A stretch of DNA of 6,343 nucleotides from Methanosarcinales archaeon (lineage in GTDB: Archaea; Halobacteriota; Methanosarcinia; Methanosarcinales; Methanosarcinaceae): positions 1 through 6,343 of the forward strand of contig JAAXQB010000368.1 in NCBI GenBank assembly GCA_012329085.1. Reading direction: 5' to 3'. Within the stretch, counting starts at the first letter, position 1, and every line of letters begins with the position of its first letter. The notes under the pieces were generated by a model that saw only the letters and a program-made list of their open reading frames with translations, was not told the origin of the DNA and searched no databases. This document shows, piece after piece, positions 1 to 5,860 of the stretch. The position numbers and the translations under genes are program-made.

Positions 1-2
1 CG

Positions 3-53
3 GATATAAGATTTAAAGAACAAACGCTAAATTATAATGTAATATACAAATAA
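3..53 (+). CDS. Possible C-terminal tail of an upstream gene (partial, 5' end outside window)
   Basis: One frame is open from the left edge to a TAA at 51-53 and reads DIRFKEQTLNYNVIYK. It stops 12 nt before the first methyltransferase start, which is the same tight spacing seen through the rest of the cluster. Importers of this family need an extracytoplasmic solute-binding protein, and none is encoded elsewhere in the window, so this tail could be its C-terminus. That identity is inferred from context only. Sixteen residues are too few to recognise a family, and an open frame this short could be chance in AT-rich DNA. Confidence 0.35.
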   Translation, partial: DIRFKEQTLNYNVIYK

Positions 54-65
54 AAAAATGTATGT

Positions 66-797
66 ATGAAAACTATAAAAAATCTAACTTGTGAATATTG
101 GAATAATAGAGCAGACGATTATAACAAGATTCGCAAACAAGACTGGGATGTGTGGAAGGCGCATCTAAGCAATATACTTGGATGTGTAAAAAATCAAAAC
201 ATTCTTGATATAGGCACAGGACCTGGAACTCTTAGCATTCCATTAGCACAACTTGGGGCAAATGTGACAGCCATAGATTTGTCTCCAAACATGCTTGAAA
301 AAGTGCGAGATAATGCAATTGCCAATAGCATTTCTATCACTCATTCGCAATGTGATGCCGAAAATTTGCCATTTAAAGATAACTCTTTTGATGTTGTAAT
401 TAATAAATGGCTTTTTTGGGCATTACCCAATCCAGAAGATGCATTATCTGAATGGAAAAGAGTTTTAAAACCAAATGGAACTTTGATAATAATTGATGGA
501 AATTGGTTTGCTTTTAAAACTTCAATTTTAAAAAAACTTTATTATCATTTAATTGCTATGCCACTTGTTTTAATTACTGAACGAAAAAATAGATGGGGTG
601 CTTATTCACACCTTGAAGATAAATTGCCCATGATTTCAAAGAATCGTCCAGAATCAGATATTGAAATGTTATCAAAATATGGATTTGAAACAGAACTTTT
701 AGATGTTAATATTCCAATAACTTCTAATTTTATAGAATCTCTAAAATCTGGACATCAGGGGAAACAATTTATTGTGAAAGGTATTAATACACACTAA
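66..797 (+). CDS. Class I SAM-dependent methyltransferase (UbiE/Methyltransf_11 type)
   Basis: This is a 243-residue cytosolic enzyme expected to move a methyl group from S-adenosylmethionine to an unidentified small molecule. The Rossmann-type SAM fold is clear. The N-terminal EYWNNRADDYN (10-20) is typical of UbiE-like enzymes. Motif I is LDIGTGPG (47-54), the acidic residue expected to hold the ribose is Asp71 in AIDLSPNML, Asp97 lies in the adenine-side segment, LPFKDNSFDVVI (101-112) is the motif II region, and LKPNGTLIIIDGNW (134-147) is the post-motif strand. The C-terminal third is diverged, as expected for the substrate side. ATGs at 58, 62 and 66 lie in three different frames and only the one at 66 opens this gene. 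No Shine-Dalgarno site is visible. The gene ends with two consecutive TAA codons, 37 nt before a second methyltransferase. Its position before the importer genes suggests it acts on the transported ligand, but the substrate is unknown and quinone methylation is not implied. Confidence 0.9.
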   Translation: MKTIKNLTCEYWNNRADDYNKIRKQDWDVWKAHLSNILGCVKNQNILDIGTGPGTLSIPLAQLGANVTAIDLSPNMLEKVRDNAIANSISITHSQCDAENLPFKDNSFDVVINKWLFWALPNPEDALSEWKRVLKPNGTLIIIDGNWFAFKTSILKKLYYHLIAMPLVLITERKNRWGAYSHLEDKLPMISKNRPESDIEMLSKYGFETELLDVNIPITSNFIESLKSGHQGKQFIVKGINTH

Positions 798-834
798 TAA
801 ACACATAAATAAAATCTAATAGAAAATAAAAATC

Positions 835-1623
835 ATGAATTGGGCAAACGAATGGAAAAAATTAATACAAATTTCCTCATTCAAAAGAGGAAACAATTCT
901 CCTTTCACTTCAAAAGAATTTGTAGATTGGTATGAGTTGCAAATAAATCATAATGAATACCCATCAAACATTCTTAATAAAATATTGCAATATATTGATA
1001 AAGATTCAACAATACTTGACATAGGTGCTGGAACTGGTGCATTCACAATTCCTTTATCAAAGATTGCACAAGAAATTACAGCACTTGAACCATCGAATGA
1101 AATGTTATTTCATCTTAAAAATAAATTAAATGGTGTAAATGTTAAAATAATAAATAAGCGAATCGAAGATCTATCAATCAAAGATGTAAATCAATGCGAT
1201 ATAGTGCTTGCAGCACACTCTTTATATGATGTAATGGATATTAAAACAGAACTTGAAAAAATGTTATACTTATCTAAAAAGCATCTTATTATTATAATGG
1301 GATTTGGAAAATCAAAATTTTATAATGATATATATCAGCACTTTAAAGGAGAATACCATCCACCACCATCATTTATTCACTTGTATAATATTTTATATGA
1401 AATGGAAATACCTGCAAATATAGAAATTATAAAATCAATGGGTCCACAAGTTTTTAAAGATAAAGAGCAGGCAATAAATCATTGGAGTAAGTATCTTAAA
1501 TTACCAAATGACAAACTGCCCGAACTTCAAACATATTTATCAAATTACATAACAGAAATAGATGGAAAAGCTCATATCAATCTTGAAAAGGAATCTGCTA
1601 TAATCGTATGCAATAAAACTTAA
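835..1623 (+). CDS. Class I SAM-dependent methyltransferase, second and distinct copy
   Basis: This is a 262-residue cytosolic protein with a SAM-binding core. Motif I is LDIGAGTG (61-68), Glu85 in ALEPSNEM is the expected ribose-binding acid, the segment ending at Glu111-Asp112 fits the adenine pocket, and CDIVLAAHSLYDV (121-133) occupies the motif II/IV strand. It begins with a Trp-rich NWANEWKKL segment, and a long alpha-helical C-terminal region follows the core. Outside the SAM motifs it shows little resemblance to the first methyltransferase, so the pair is not a recent duplication and the two probably methylate different substrates or positions. No Shine-Dalgarno site precedes the ATG. 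The stop codon lies 12 nt before the permease gene and overlaps its AAAGGT ribosome site, which supports co-transcription and perhaps coupled translation. Only the methyltransferase class can be assigned with confidence. Confidence 0.87.
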   Translation: MNWANEWKKLIQISSFKRGNNSPFTSKEFVDWYELQINHNEYPSNILNKILQYIDKDSTILDIGAGTGAFTIPLSKIAQEITALEPSNEMLFHLKNKLNGVNVKIINKRIEDLSIKDVNQCDIVLAAHSLYDVMDIKTELEKMLYLSKKHLIIIMGFGKSKFYNDIYQHFKGEYHPPPSFIHLYNILYEMEIPANIEIIKSMGPQVFKDKEQAINHWSKYLKLPNDKLPELQTYLSNYITEIDGKAHINLEKESAIIVCNKT

Positions 1624-1627
1624 AGGT
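1622..1627 (+). promoter_or_regulatory. Ribosome binding site of the NikB-type permease
   Basis: AAAGGT lies 8 nt before the ATG at 1636 and overlaps the TAA of the preceding methyltransferase gene. It supports this start and suggests that translation of the permease depends on ribosomes finishing the upstream gene. Confidence 0.45.
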
Positions 1628-1635
1628 ATTGAAAA

Positions 1636-2571
1636 ATGCTAAAATACATTCTAAAAAGAATCTTTTATATGATCTGTGTTCTACTTGGTGTGACCATTTT
1701 AACCTTTTCATTATTGCATCTCGTACCCGGCGACCCTGCTGAGATGATAGCAATTGAAAGATATGGAGAAGAAGTTACAGCAGATGTAATAGAACATGTT
1801 CGAATTGAACTTGGGCTTGATAAACCATTGCATATACAATATTTAAGATGGCTTGGAAATGTATTACAAGGCGATTTAGGATATTCAAGTAGAACGGATA
1901 GACCTGTTTTTGATGAAATTAAAATGCGTTTTCCTGCGACATTAGAACTTGCTATTGCCGGTATGTTTGTATCATTAATCATATCAATACCAATTGGAAT
2001 TATTTCTGCCATAAAACAATACTCGGCAATAGATAATGCGAGTATGTTTATAGCTTTAATTGGAGTGTCTATGCCAAATTTTTGGCTTGGGCTTTTATTA
2101 ATATTATTCTTTTCAGTGCATCTTGGAGCATTGCCAGTTTTTGGAAGAGGGGGGATTGAGCACCTTATTTTGCCTGCCATAACACTTGGAACCGGAATGG
2201 CTGCAATTACAGCGAGATTGATGAGGTCGAGTATGCTTGAAGTGCTTACACAAGATTATATTAGAACAGCAAGAGCAAAAGGATTAAGTGAAAAAATAGT
2301 TATTGGAAAACATGCATTAAAAAACGCATTGATACCTGTTATTACAATTATTGGATTACAATTTGCAGCACTTCTTGATGGAGTGGTTATAATAGAAGTG
2401 ATATTTGCATGGCCAGGAATTGGAAGATTACTTGTGGATTCTGTTTTTGCACGAGACATTCCAGTAATTCAAGCAGGTGTGCTTTTTAGTGCAATTCTAA
2501 TCACAGCAGCCAATCTTTTAGTGGATATTTCTTATGCATATCTGGATCCTAAGATACGATACGAGGATTGA
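1636..2571 (+). CDS. nikB: ABC importer permease, NikB/DppB type
   Basis: This is the first of two inner-membrane subunits that form the channel of a nickel/peptide-family ABC importer. It has 311 residues, the normal length for the family. The N-terminal LKYILKRIFYMICVLLG (2-18) and the first membrane helix lead into FSLLHLVPGDPAEM (24-37), the hallmark of NikB/DppB/OppB permeases. Further hydrophobic segments lie near 103-125, 136-160, 177-195, 232-255 and 279-300. The coupling loop that docks on the ATPase is YIRTARAKGLSEKIVIGKHA (208-227), followed by LKNALIPVITIIG (228-240). FAWPGIGRLLVDSV (257-270) and the C-terminal YAYLDPKIRYED are also typical. The stop is 3 nt before the partner permease. 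The transport class is certain, but nickel versus peptide cannot be settled from this subunit, so the symbol follows the closest-looking family and the operon. Confidence 0.9.
   Translation: MLKYILKRIFYMICVLLGVTILTFSLLHLVPGDPAEMIAIERYGEEVTADVIEHVRIELGLDKPLHIQYLRWLGNVLQGDLGYSSRTDRPVFDEIKMRFPATLELAIAGMFVSLIISIPIGIISAIKQYSAIDNASMFIALIGVSMPNFWLGLLLILFFSVHLGALPVFGRGGIEHLILPAITLGTGMAAITARLMRSSMLEVLTQDYIRTARAKGLSEKIVIGKHALKNALIPVITIIGLQFAALLDGVVIIEVIFAWPGIGRLLVDSVFARDIPVIQAGVLFSAILITAANLLVDISYAYLDPKIRYED
2563..2567 (+). promoter_or_regulatory. Ribosome binding site of the NikC-type permease
   Basis: GAGGA sits 7 nt before the ATG at 2575 and lies inside the last codons of the preceding permease gene. 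It is the clearest Shine-Dalgarno site in the cluster and fixes the start of the second permease. Confidence 0.55.
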
Positions 2572-2574
2572 ACA

Positions 2575-3456
2575 ATGCATGATATTATAATAAAAATCAT
2601 AGATGGACGATTGCCTTCAACCAAAGTTACAAAGAGACTTGTAAAGCATAAACTTGCAATGGTTGGACTTACAATCATAATAATACTAATTTTTCTTGCG
2701 ATATTTGCACAATTTATTGCACCAAACGATCCAATACAACAAAATCTTAGATATAGATTAACAGCACCTTTTGAAAATTCAGATTTTCCATTTGGAACTG
2801 ATAATCATGGCAGATGTGTATTAAGTAGAATTTTACATGGAACTCAAATATCGCTCTCTATTGGGATTGTGATTGTTATTATGACGGCAACAATTGGAAT
2901 TCTAATTGGGGTGATTAGTGGATATTATGGGGGTTTAATTGATAACTTTTGTATGAGAATTGTGGATATATTGATAGCATTTCCAGGTATTATATTAGCA
3001 TTAGTTATTGCAGGATTACTTGGGCCTTCGCTTTTTAATGTTATGCTTGCACTTGGTATTCAAGGATGGACTGGATATGCACGAGTGGTTCGTGGGTCAG
3101 TTCTTTCTGTTAAAGAAAAAGATTTCGTAGAAGCTGCAATTTCAATCGGAGCAAGTGATACAAGAATTATGTTTAAACATATTCTTCCAAATTGTCTTGC
3201 ACCTGTTATTGTAATGGCAACACTTGGTGTGGCACATATAATACTTGCAGCATCTGCACTTAGTTTTCTTGGACTTGGAATGCAACCGCCATATCCTGAA
3301 TGGGGTTCAATGTTAAATGCAGGTCGTTCGTTTATGCTAACTGCACCATATCTTACAATAATTCCGGGTATTGCAATAATGATAACAGTTCTTGCATTCA
3401 ATTTTCTCGGAGATGGACTTAGAGATGCATTTGATCCTAAGAATAGAGAATTATAA
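2575..3456 (+). CDS. nikC: ABC importer permease, NikC/DppC type
   Basis: This is the second channel subunit, 293 residues long, expected to pair with the NikB-type permease. A cytoplasmic N-terminus leads to a first helix at about 29-49 and then FAQFIAPNDPIQQNL (44-58). The conserved block after the first helix contains FPFGTDNHGRCVLSRILHG (71-89). Further helices lie near 95-115, 130-150, 153-165, 207-232 and 259-278. The coupling loop facing the ATPase is around DFVEAAISIGASDTRIMFKH (183-202). SFLGLGMQPPYPEWG (230-244) and FNFLGDGLRDAFDPK (275-289) are family signatures. The Cys in GRCVLSR, where peptide permeases usually have Asp, and the His before the SFLGLG helix (His221) resemble nickel-type NikC more than DppC. 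That preference is from memory of the families and is not proof. The next gene starts 12 nt downstream. Confidence 0.9.
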   Translation: MHDIIIKIIDGRLPSTKVTKRLVKHKLAMVGLTIIIILIFLAIFAQFIAPNDPIQQNLRYRLTAPFENSDFPFGTDNHGRCVLSRILHGTQISLSIGIVIVIMTATIGILIGVISGYYGGLIDNFCMRIVDILIAFPGIILALVIAGLLGPSLFNVMLALGIQGWTGYARVVRGSVLSVKEKDFVEAAISIGASDTRIMFKHILPNCLAPVIVMATLGVAHIILAASALSFLGLGMQPPYPEWGSMLNAGRSFMLTAPYLTIIPGIAIMITVLAFNFLGDGLRDAFDPKNREL

Positions 3457-3468
3457 TTTATTGAATAA

Positions 3469-4266
3469 ATGAAAAACAATAATAATCAAGATACACTTCT
3501 AACCATTCACAATTTAAAAGTGCATTTTTCTACTGAAAATGGTATTGTAAAAGCTGTAGATGGAATTAATTTAAGCATTCAAAAAGGAGAGATAGTTGGA
3601 CTTGTTGGAGAGTCTGGAAGTGGAAAATCCATTACTGCACTTTCTATAATGGGGTTACTTCCAAAAAATAAAATAATAGACGGGGAAATTTTATTTAATA
3701 AAGAAAATTTATTGACTAAAAATAAAAAAGAAATAAGGAAAATTAGAGGAAATAATATTTCAATTGTTTTTCAAGACCCTATGAGTTCCCTCAATCCTTG
3801 TTTATCAATTGGTGAGCAAATTTCTGAAGGAATTAGATTGCATCAAGGGTTGAATGGACAAAATGTAAAAAAAAAGACAATTGAATTATTAAAACTTGTA
3901 GATATTCCATCTCCAGAAACTCGAATAGATGAATACCCACATCAATTAAGTGGTGGCATGAGGCAAAGAATTATGATTGCAATGGCAATTTCATGCAATC
4001 CTTTACTTCTTATTGCAGATGAACCTACTACTTCTCTTGATGTTACAATACAAGCGCAGATTATTGAACTTATGAAAAATCTTATAAAAAGCAAAGATTG
4101 TTCTTTATTGTTGATTACGCATGATTTTGGAATTGTTGCAGAAATATGTGATAGAGTTGCAGTTATAAAAGATGGGAAAATTGTAGAAGAAAATACTGTT
4201 AAAAATATATTTGACAATCCTAAGCACCCTTATACTAAAAAACTACTTGATTGTCTTTTGTATTAA
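3469..4266 (+). CDS. ABC importer ATP-binding protein, NikD/OppD type (short form)
   Basis: This is a cytosolic nucleotide-binding subunit that powers the two permeases. All catalytic motifs are intact: Walker A GESGSGKS (47-54), Q-loop VFQDPMSSLNP (100-110, Gln102), signature LSGGMRQR (160-167), Walker B LLLIADEP (179-186, catalytic Glu185), D-loop SLD (189-191) and switch His218. A Met in the fourth signature position is usual for the OppD/NikD branch. At 265 residues it ends soon after HPYTKKLLDCLL (253-264). It therefore lacks the C-terminal cysteine-bearing extension of 320-330-residue OppD/DppD proteins and matches the short NikD form. No lost extension is readable in the next 130 nt. 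The ATG has no clear ribosome site and lies 12 nt after the permease stop. It probably works as a heterodimer with the second ATPase encoded downstream. Confidence 0.9.
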   Translation: MKNNNNQDTLLTIHNLKVHFSTENGIVKAVDGINLSIQKGEIVGLVGESGSGKSITALSIMGLLPKNKIIDGEILFNKENLLTKNKKEIRKIRGNNISIVFQDPMSSLNPCLSIGEQISEGIRLHQGLNGQNVKKKTIELLKLVDIPSPETRIDEYPHQLSGGMRQRIMIAMAISCNPLLLIADEPTTSLDVTIQAQIIELMKNLIKSKDCSLLLITHDFGIVAEICDRVAVIKDGKIVEENTVKNIFDNPKHPYTKKLLDCLLY

Positions 4267-4283
4267 TCAAATAACGCCCATTC

Positions 4284-4335
4284 GTTCCAAATGTGCTTTC
4301 CAAATGTGCTTTCCAAATGTGCTTTCCAAATGTGC
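4284..4335 (+). repeat. Four tandem 13-bp repeats between the two ATPase genes
   Basis: The unit TTTCCAAATGTGC occurs at 4284-4296 (first base G instead of T), 4297-4309, 4310-4322 and 4323-4335, with no other differences. A diverged copy, 11 of 13 matching, lies at 4348-4360. The 23 nt ending at 4296 and the 23 nt ending at 4360 match at 19 positions, so the array seems to sit between two copies of a longer element. The units abut with no spacers. A 13-bp period does not preserve frame, so this is not a coding repeat. Confidence 0.93.
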
Positions 4336-4339
4336 AAAC

Positions 4340-4375
4340 GCTCATTTGTTCTAAATGAGCTATTAAAGATTTTTT
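4340..4375 (+). terminator. Perfect stem-loop followed by a T-run (possible attenuator or RNA processing site)
   Basis: GCTCATTT (4340-4347) pairs perfectly with AAATGAGC (4353-4360) around a 5-nt loop. A run of six T begins 10 nt later (4370-4375). This lies inside the operon, before the second ATPase gene, so it may partly end transcription, protect the upstream mRNA or be a processing site. The gap between stem and T-run is wider than in classic bacterial terminators. The left-hand homologous element (4276-4296) has the same layout but an imperfect stem with two mismatches. Confidence 0.4.
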
Positions 4376-4397
4376 ACAAAAAAAAGATTTTAAATTT

Positions 4398-5369
4398 ATG
4401 AATTCAGATATATTAATACAAGTTAAAGATTTAAAAAAACATTTTTCAGTTGGTGCATTATTTAAAAAGAAAAAAACTGTGTATGCTGTTGATGGTATAA
4501 ATTTTTTTATTAAAAAGAATAGTGTATTTGGATTAGTTGGAGAATCTGGATGTGGAAAATCCACAGTAGGAAAACTTGTTTTACGACTTTTAGAACCTAC
4601 AAATGGAACTGTGCATTTCAAAAAGGAAAATATATTTAATTTATCTAAAAAAGAAATGAGAAATTTAAGGAAAAATATGCAAATGGTTTTTCAAGATCCA
4701 TTTACTTCATTAAATCCTAAAATGACTATGGGCGAGATAATTAAAGAACCTATTTTGGTGCATAAGTTGTATGATAATAAACAAGACCTAAATTTAAGAG
4801 TTTTTGAATTAATTAAATTAGTTGGTTTAAATGTAGAGCATGATAGAAAATATCCACATGAATTTAGTGGTGGTCAAAGGCAAAGAATTGCTATTGCAAG
4901 AGCGATTGCAATAAATCCCTCATTTATTGTTGCAGATGAACCTGTATCTTCATTAGATGCTTTTATACAACTTCAAGTACTTGATTTGATGAAAGATTTG
5001 CAAAAAAAACTCAATCTAACTTATCTTTTTATATCTCATGATTTAAGTGTTGTTAAATATATGTGTGATACTGTGGCTGTAATGTATCTTGGTAAAATTA
5101 TTGAAATGGGTGATACTTTTGATGTATTTAATAATCCAAAGCATCCATTTACACAAGCATTAATCTCTGCAATTCCAATATCTAATCCACGCATGAGTGA
5201 AAAAAAGAAAAGAATTGTTTTAAAAGGTGAAGTTCCAAGTCCAATAAATCCGCCAAAAGGTTGTAATTTTCATACACGATGTTCGTATAAAAAAGAGATA
5301 TGTATGCAAGTAGAACCTGAATTTATGGAGGTAGGGAGTGAGCATTTTGTTAGTTGCCATTTGTGGTGA
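4398..5369 (+). CDS. ABC importer ATP-binding protein, NikE/OppF type, with C-terminal cysteine motif
   Basis: This is the second nucleotide-binding subunit of the importer, 323 residues long. Motifs are intact: Walker A GESGCGKS (48-55), Q-loop VFQDPFTSLNP (97-107, Gln99), signature FSGGQRQR (156-163, with Phe in place of the usual Leu), Walker B FIVADEP (176-182, Glu181), D-loop SSLD (184-187) and switch His214. After NPKHPFTQALISAIP (246-260) it carries the oligopeptide/HPY C-terminal extension with Cys289, Cys295, Cys302 and Cys320. In some DppD/OppD-type ATPases the equivalent cysteines bind a 4Fe-4S cluster, so one is plausible here. The YAVDGINFFIKKN start of the domain (29-41) is typical of OppF/DppF. 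No ribosome site is visible before the ATG, and the gene is separated from its partner by a 131-nt repeat-bearing gap, so it may have its own promoter or differ in expression. It is the last gene of the cluster. Confidence 0.9.
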   Translation: MNSDILIQVKDLKKHFSVGALFKKKKTVYAVDGINFFIKKNSVFGLVGESGCGKSTVGKLVLRLLEPTNGTVHFKKENIFNLSKKEMRNLRKNMQMVFQDPFTSLNPKMTMGEIIKEPILVHKLYDNKQDLNLRVFELIKLVGLNVEHDRKYPHEFSGGQRQRIAIARAIAINPSFIVADEPVSSLDAFIQLQVLDLMKDLQKKLNLTYLFISHDLSVVKYMCDTVAVMYLGKIIEMGDTFDVFNNPKHPFTQALISAIPISNPRMSEKKKRIVLKGEVPSPINPPKGCNFHTRCSYKKEICMQVEPEFMEVGSEHFVSCHLW

Positions 5370-5422
5370 ATGTGATTGCTTTAAAATTTGATTTTAACTT
5401 GACTTATGTTTATTACAAGATA

Positions 5423-5556
5423 AATCAACCATGTGAGGCGGTATGAGACCATCAAACCGTTCAGAAAAGCAAAATCAATATCGAATGCTTGAATGGGCAT
5501 CTAATCTGACAACGAGAAAATGTATTTGTCTGCAGAATTCACACAAATTACGCAGA
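5423..5556. other. Higher-GC island within the AT-rich gap
   Basis: By hand count this stretch is about 39% G+C, while sequence just downstream (for example 5621-5700) is below 10%. It holds a 42-codon ORF (5443-5571) preceded by GAGGCGGT, beginning MRPSNRSEKQ and ending in a Phe-rich tail made by the T9 tract. I do not recognise the peptide. Read on the minus strand, 5530-5556 is a run of degenerate units of about 10 nt (AATCTGCGT, AATTTGTGTG, AATTCTGCAG), a style of dispersed non-coding repeat seen in many genomes. Possible readings are a remnant of a mobile element, an untranslated RNA or a very small gene. Confidence 0.3.
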
Positions 5557-5588
5557 TTTTTTTTTATTTGAATATTAACTACTTTTTT
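5529..5588 (+). terminator. Oligo-T tracts, likely end of the importer transcript
   Basis: Nine T (5557-5565) and six T (5583-5588) occur on the plus strand within 32 nt. TCTGC (5529-5533) can pair with GCAGA (5552-5556) directly before the T9 tract, although the stem is short and the loop is 18 nt. Oligo-T tracts alone can end archaeal transcription, and a stem plus T-run would suit a bacterium. This is the best candidate for terminating the upstream cluster, but it lies about 190 nt after the last stop codon. Confidence 0.4.
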
Positions 5589-5589
5589 A

Positions 5590-5613
5590 ATTGACAATAG
5601 ATGTATTGTCAAT
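5590..5613. repeat. Perfect 10-bp inverted repeat (possible operator)
   Basis: ATTGACAATA (5590-5599) is matched exactly by its reverse complement TATTGTCAAT (5604-5613) across a 4-nt GATG spacer. No T-run directly follows on either strand, which argues against a simple terminator and leaves a binding site for a dimeric regulator as the main alternative. The regulator cannot be named; the spacing does not fit the GTATGA-N16-TCATAC site of NikR. Confidence 0.6.
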
Positions 5614-5620
5614 AAGAATA

Positions 5621-5803
5621 ATTTAATTTTTATATTTTATTAAATTAATTTGTAAAATATGCAAGAAATAATAAAAATTTAAATATTTTATGGTAAATTA
5701 TCATTGAAATCGATGAAAAATTTAAAATTATTAAAAATCAAATTATGATGAAAAATTTAAATTTTAAATGAAAAATAATTTTGAAACAATTTGCAAAGAT
5801 ACA
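5621..5803. other. Extremely AT-rich spacer, no gene seen
   Basis: No credible coding frame was found on either strand here. The region is almost all A and T and contains an exact 15-nt direct repeat, GATGAAAAATTTAAA, at 5712-5726 and 5747-5761, plus the self-complementary AAATTTAAATTT at 5753-5764. It probably acts as promoter-proximal or bent spacer DNA for the gene that follows. Confidence 0.5.
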
Positions 5804-5811
5804 TTTATATA
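5804..5811 (+). promoter_or_regulatory. Candidate archaeal TATA box for the pentapeptide-repeat gene
   Basis: TTTATATA matches the archaeal TATA consensus well and would place a transcription start near 5830-5836, about 25-30 nt before the ATG at 5861. A second TATA-like TTATATAA at 5837-5844 is too close to the ATG unless translation begins further downstream. In DNA this AT-rich such boxes arise easily by chance. Confidence 0.33.
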
Positions 5812-5860
5812 TAGAAAATGTAATTTAATTAGTATATTATATAAATGGATTTGATAAAAT

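Noticed and set aside
1665..2180. Long minus-strand open frame opposite the NikB-type permease
   Set aside because: It lies opposite a gene with clear family motifs and its translation shows no recognisable domain; it is a shadow of the real gene. The same applies to the minus-strand frames at 2256-2459, 3060-3479 and 3942-4217.
4267..4273. Frameshifted C-terminal extension of the first ATPase
   Set aside because: No frame after the stop encodes the cysteine-bearing extension, and 265 residues is a normal NikD length, so the gene looks intact.
4284..4335. CRISPR array
   Set aside because: The units are 13 bp, abut directly and have no unique spacers, and no cas genes are nearby.
4235..4621. 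Minus-strand open frame of 128 codons across the repeat-bearing gap
   Set aside because: Most of it is antisense to the two ATPase genes. The repeat only adds a His-, Thr- and Gly-containing stretch by chance, and a 13-bp period is not a protein-level repeat.
5381..5397. TTAAAAT / ATTTTAA inverted repeat just after the second ATPase gene as its terminator
   Set aside because: The 7-bp stem is all A:T with a 3-nt loop and no T-run follows, so it is too weak to call.
5530..5540. CTGCAGAATTC, resembling adjoining PstI and EcoRI cloning sites, as a vector trace
   Set aside because: It is part of a natural-looking run of degenerate 10-nt units, and no other vector sequence surrounds it.
5370..5860. 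tRNA, rRNA or known riboswitch in the large gap
   Set aside because: No cloverleaf, conserved rRNA segment or riboswitch core could be recognised by eye.
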